Shown here piece by piece: positions 61,690 through 64,000 of a stretch of 64,000 bases of DNA. The notes under the pieces were generated by a model. The model made no database searches and had not been told where the DNA came from. It saw nothing but the letters and a program-made list of their open reading frames with translations. The stretch comes from Desulforhopalus singaporensis (GTDB lineage Bacteria > Desulfobacterota > Desulfobulbia > Desulfobulbales > Desulfocapsaceae): assembly GCF_900104445.1 (NCBI RefSeq), contig NZ_FNJI01000002.1, positions 62,001 to 126,000 on the forward strand. Direction: 5' to 3'. The position numbers and the translations under genes were made by a program. Position 1 is the first letter of the stretch. Each line of letters starts with the position of its first letter.

Positions 61690-63036
61690 TCAGAGCTGTT
61701 TGACCTTGTCGTCTAAAATCTCAAGCTGGGCATTGACCGACGTGTCACGGATGAGTTTGTTGGTGACCACCTTGATGGAGTGCAACACCGTGGAGTGGTC
61801 CCGGTTGAACAATTTGCCGATATCGGCCAGCGAGTCTTCGGTGTGCTTCCTCGACAGATACATCGCTATCTGCCGCGGCACCGTGACTATTTTTTTGCGT
61901 GATTTTGACTGCAGCTCCTTAACACTCACCTTGAACTGCCTGCTCACCAGGTCGCAGATCATGGCGGCGGTAAGGTTCAGGTTCTGACCAACCACCGAGG
62001 CGACCACCTCCCGGACCAGATCCATGTCGATATAGCCTCCGGTCAACTGTGCCTTGGCCCTTACCGCAATAACGGCCGAATCGATCTTGCGCACGTCGCC
62101 CCTGACGTGACTTACCAGATAATCAACCAGATCTTCGCCAAGGTTCAGTTGATGCTGAACCGCCTTTCTTTCGACAATACGGCGCCGTGTGGAGCTGTCG
62201 GGTGCGTTTATGGTGGTGACAAGCCCCGACGTCATCCTGGATCGGAATTCATTATCGATTCCCACCAGCTCCCCCGGTGCGCTGTTGCTGGTCACGATGA
62301 CCCTTTTGCCGGTATTAATCAGAAAATCGAGGATATCGTTGAGTTCTTCCTGGGTTTTTTTCTTGCCCGTGAGGGAGTGGATATCTTCAACCAGAAGTAT
62401 GTCACAGTGTTCCTGGTATTTTCTCTTGAACTCATCCATGGTCCTGGTCTTTATTCCCTGAACCATTTCCGCAGCAAACTGTTTTGCCGTGAGATAGTGC
62501 AGCCTGGTCATGGGTGATTCCCGCAGCACCTGGTGGGCGACCGCATGGGTCAGGTGGCTCTTTCCCAGGCCGGTGTCGCTGTTAATATAGAGACAGGGAC
62601 CGACAAGTTCGCTGTCGCCAACCATTGATCTGCACGCAGACTCCGCCAGAATGTTAGATTCACCGACGGCAAACTCCTCAAACGTATACTTCGGATGGAG
62701 ATTGCGAACCCTTGAACCCCCTACAGGAATATTAGGCAGACGCATCTGCACCTTCGGCGATTTTTTCTTTTTCGCGACCGCCGTGGAGACAACGGGAACC
62801 TGTTGCCGTCCTTCACAGAAAATCACATTGGCGTTGTCTATCCCGTTTTCCTGCAGCTTTTCCTCGATCGCAGATCCGAAATTCTGTTTCACGTAAGCAC
62901 TGAAATATCGGTCCGGACTGGAGATATAAAACTGTTTTCCCTGACTCTCTGCGAATTCGAGCGGTTCTATCCATAGCTGATAGATGTTGTCCGACAACGA
63001 TGATTTGAGCGCTTCTTTTACATTATTCCAAATCAT
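61690..63036 (-). CDS. dnaA: Chromosomal replication initiator DnaA (divergent Walker motifs)
   Basis: 448 residues. N-terminal helicase/DiaA-interaction domain (MIWNNVKEALKSSLSDNIYQ), a linker, an AAA+ domain from KYTFEEFAVGESN, and a C-terminal helix-turn-helix with FNRDHSTVLHSIKVV. The P-loop reads NSDTGLGKSH, so the first Walker-A glycine is Ser. Walker B reads LLVEDIHSL, with Glu-Asp where DnaA usually has Asp-Asp. AAAGG precedes ATG 63036. dnaN is not adjacent. It initiates replication or could be a paralogue with altered ATP use. Confidence 0.9.
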   Translation of the reverse strand: MIWNNVKEALKSSLSDNIYQLWIEPLEFAESQGKQFYISSPDRYFSAYVKQNFGSAIEEKLQENGIDNANVIFCEGRQQVPVVSTAVAKKKKSPKVQMRLPNIPVGGSRVRNLHPKYTFEEFAVGESNILAESACRSMVGDSELVGPCLYINSDTGLGKSHLTHAVAHQVLRESPMTRLHYLTAKQFAAEMVQGIKTRTMDEFKRKYQEHCDILLVEDIHSLTGKKKTQEELNDILDFLINTGKRVIVTSNSAPGELVGIDNEFRSRMTSGLVTTINAPDSSTRRRIVERKAVQHQLNLGEDLVDYLVSHVRGDVRKIDSAVIAVRAKAQLTGGYIDMDLVREVVASVVGQNLNLTAAMICDLVSRQFKVSVKELQSKSRKKIVTVPRQIAMYLSRKHTEDSLADIGKLFNRDHSTVLHSIKVVTNKLIRDTSVNAQLEILDDKVKQL

Positions 63037-63211
63037 ATACGAACCTTTCTCTCTCCTCAAATTGACCCGTTACGATCAATATCTGACAATAAAAACCTGT
63101 AAGCACCACTAGTTTTGCCGAAACCGTACTACTTTAAAACTGATCTGATCTATGAGTAACACCTGCAATGAACCATAGCATGGGAGTCACACGACGAGCA
63201 AAAGTGACGCC

Positions 63212-63220
63212 TGTGAATAA
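63212..63220 (-). promoter_or_regulatory. DnaA box
   Basis: TGTGAATAA, the complement of TTATTCACA, an exact match to TTATNCACA. About 180 bp upstream of dnaA. Confidence 0.6.
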
Positions 63221-63281
63221 ACTCGAATTCCGAGTTGCCGTCAAAGACGATTTCACCATATTTTATCATGAGCCCATGCAG

Positions 63282-63290
63282 TTATACACA
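63282..63290 (+). promoter_or_regulatory. DnaA box
   Basis: TTATACACA, an exact match to TTATNCACA, 62 bp beyond the previous box and facing it. Confidence 0.6.
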
Positions 63291-63605
63291 TCTCTCCTCA
63301 ACCCCAGTAATAGCGTGGCCTGCGCTTGTTCCTCTTGGCGAGCCCTTATTTTATGAGGATTTTCAACAACCCGGATATTTCGGCGACATTAAGCATGGTT
63401 AGAGCTTTATTAACAAAGTTACCAACAATTATATTTTTTAATTAAACTTAATATTACTAAATTTATCTAAAGATAAATCTATATTTCTCAATATCTCTTA
63501 ACAATGTCTTTTGATTCACTGTAAACCGTGGGATTCAGGTCGTTCTATTTTTTTTAAAAAAAAATTAAAAAACAGTCAGTGCGACAGCCCCCAAACTCAC
63601 GCCAC

Positions 63606-64000
63606 TCACCTTAGCAAAACCCTTGCCAGGGTAACCACCGATACCGAGGCTGCTCCTCCCGCCAACAGGGTACGGCTGCACTCGGCCACGGTCGTTCCCG
63701 TGGTAAAGACATCATCCACCAGGCAGATGTTTTTCCCCGCTATCTGGTGTTTTCCGGTCAAAGAAAATACATTTTTCAGGCTCTTCTTTCTCTCATCGGC
63801 GCGAAGACTCGCCTGGGCCACAGTCTCCCTCTTTTTTTCAAGCAGATTCTGGACAATAAGCGGCTGCTGCCGACAGAAAATCAAACGTGCGATCAGCGCC
63901 GCCTGATTAAAGCCGCGCTGTCGCAGCTTTGTTTTGTGCAATGGAACCGGTACCACAAAAGTTGACGGCGCCAGGACCTCGATCCTGCACCGGGAAAGCA
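63606..64000 (-). CDS. comF: ComF-family phosphoribosyltransferase, 5' end outside window
   Basis: The last ~130 residues are visible; the frame continues past base 64000. FVVPVPLHKTKLRQRGFNQA and the PRPP-binding motif ICLVDDVFTTGTTV identify ComF/GntX-type proteins. The usual N-terminal zinc-finger is beyond the edge. The family acts in DNA uptake or gluconate-related processes; with DprA elsewhere in the window, a competence role is possible but unproven. Confidence 0.9.
   Translation of the reverse strand, partial: LSRCRIEVLAPSTFVVPVPLHKTKLRQRGFNQAALIARLIFCRQQPLIVQNLLEKKRETVAQASLRADERKKSLKNVFSLTGKHQIAGKNICLVDDVFTTGTTVAECSRTLLAGGAASVSVVTLARVLLR

Larger units (their letters stand above)
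63037..63605. other. Candidate origin region upstream of dnaA
   Basis: A 569-bp gene-free stretch between dnaA and comF. It holds two exact DnaA-box matches (63212-63220 and 63282-63290), a one-mismatch box TTATTAACA (63407-63415), a strongly A+T-rich tract at 63400-63500 suitable for unwinding, and a T8/A9 run at 63549-63565. The dnaA promoter must also lie here. Assignment as oriC is inferred, not shown. Confidence 0.5.

Noticed and set aside
63168-63356. 62-codon plus-strand frame upstream of dnaA
   Set aside because: Falls across both DnaA boxes and has no ribosome-binding site; more likely origin or promoter DNA.

Overview
The window looks like chromosomal DNA of a sulfate-reducing deltaproteobacterium (Desulfobacterota, probably a Desulfobulbaceae/Desulfobulbales relative). 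The main evidence is a complete dsrA-dsrB-dsrD cluster of the reductive type at 28.8-31.6 kb. Other traits fit a Gram-negative anaerobe: BamD, KdsD (Kdo/LPS), 4Fe-4S proteins, and core genes close to the deltaproteobacterial type. Coding density is high and the content is mostly housekeeping. I found no rRNA, tRNA, CRISPR array, insertion sequence or prophage.

Layout. 1-6.1 kb (minus): a truncated PEP/pyruvate-binding dikinase-like giant, gapA and a glycogen-synthase-like gene. 6.6-10.3 kb (plus): yjbQ, a small unknown, a UbiD-family decarboxylase, rluB and an HU gene. 10.4-15.8 kb (minus): rimO, a nucleoside phosphorylase, the F0 half of the ATP synthase (atpZ-atpI-atpB-atpE) and hemL. 16.1-24.1 kb (mostly plus): trxA, trxB, bamD, a NIL-ferredoxin (minus), larB, a fused secDF, a YkgJ-type protein and a HAD phosphatase. 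24.1-27.9 kb: kdsD (minus), then metK-ahcY of the methyl cycle. 28.0-31.8 kb (minus): birA and dsrABD, with a recognisable sigma70 promoter ahead of dsrA. 31.9-39.2 kb (minus): dnaG-rpoD-dprA-rpe-pgi. 39.3-41.9 kb (plus): an unknown gene and a UbiB/ABC1 kinase-like gene. 41.9-49.2 kb (minus): a tightly packed eight-gene run encoding a YhaM-like exonuclease, holB, PSP1/RicT, metG, yggT, a DivIVA-like protein, yggU and an aberrant TIM. 49.4-51.4 kb (plus): an ACT protein and a UPF0210 protein. 51.6-53.9 kb (minus): a DUF1641 gene followed by a sulfide:quinone oxidoreductase (SQR). 54.3-64 kb: yaaA, yqaA, pcm, a lipoprotein, htpG, a phosphoesterase, protoporphyrinogen oxidase, dnaA with an origin-like upstream region, and a partial comF.

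The most notable finding is the SQR gene. Its frame is interrupted by one TGA at codon 331, exactly where the family carries a catalytic redox cysteine. The same frame then continues for 77 more residues of clearly SQR-like C-terminus to a TAG at 51604. A short G-containing stem-loop lies 11 nt after the TGA, with its apical loop 17 nt downstream, as expected for a bacterial SECIS. I read this as a selenocysteine-containing SQR, not a truncated enzyme. In a genome that makes sulfide with DsrAB, it would link sulfide or polysulfide chemistry, selenium and the quinone pool.

Other points worth checking are a triosephosphate-isomerase homologue lacking the catalytic glutamate, a DnaA with altered Walker motifs that is not next to dnaN, a dikinase-like protein with roughly 900 residues ahead of its PPDK domain, and several operator-like or structured intergenic elements.
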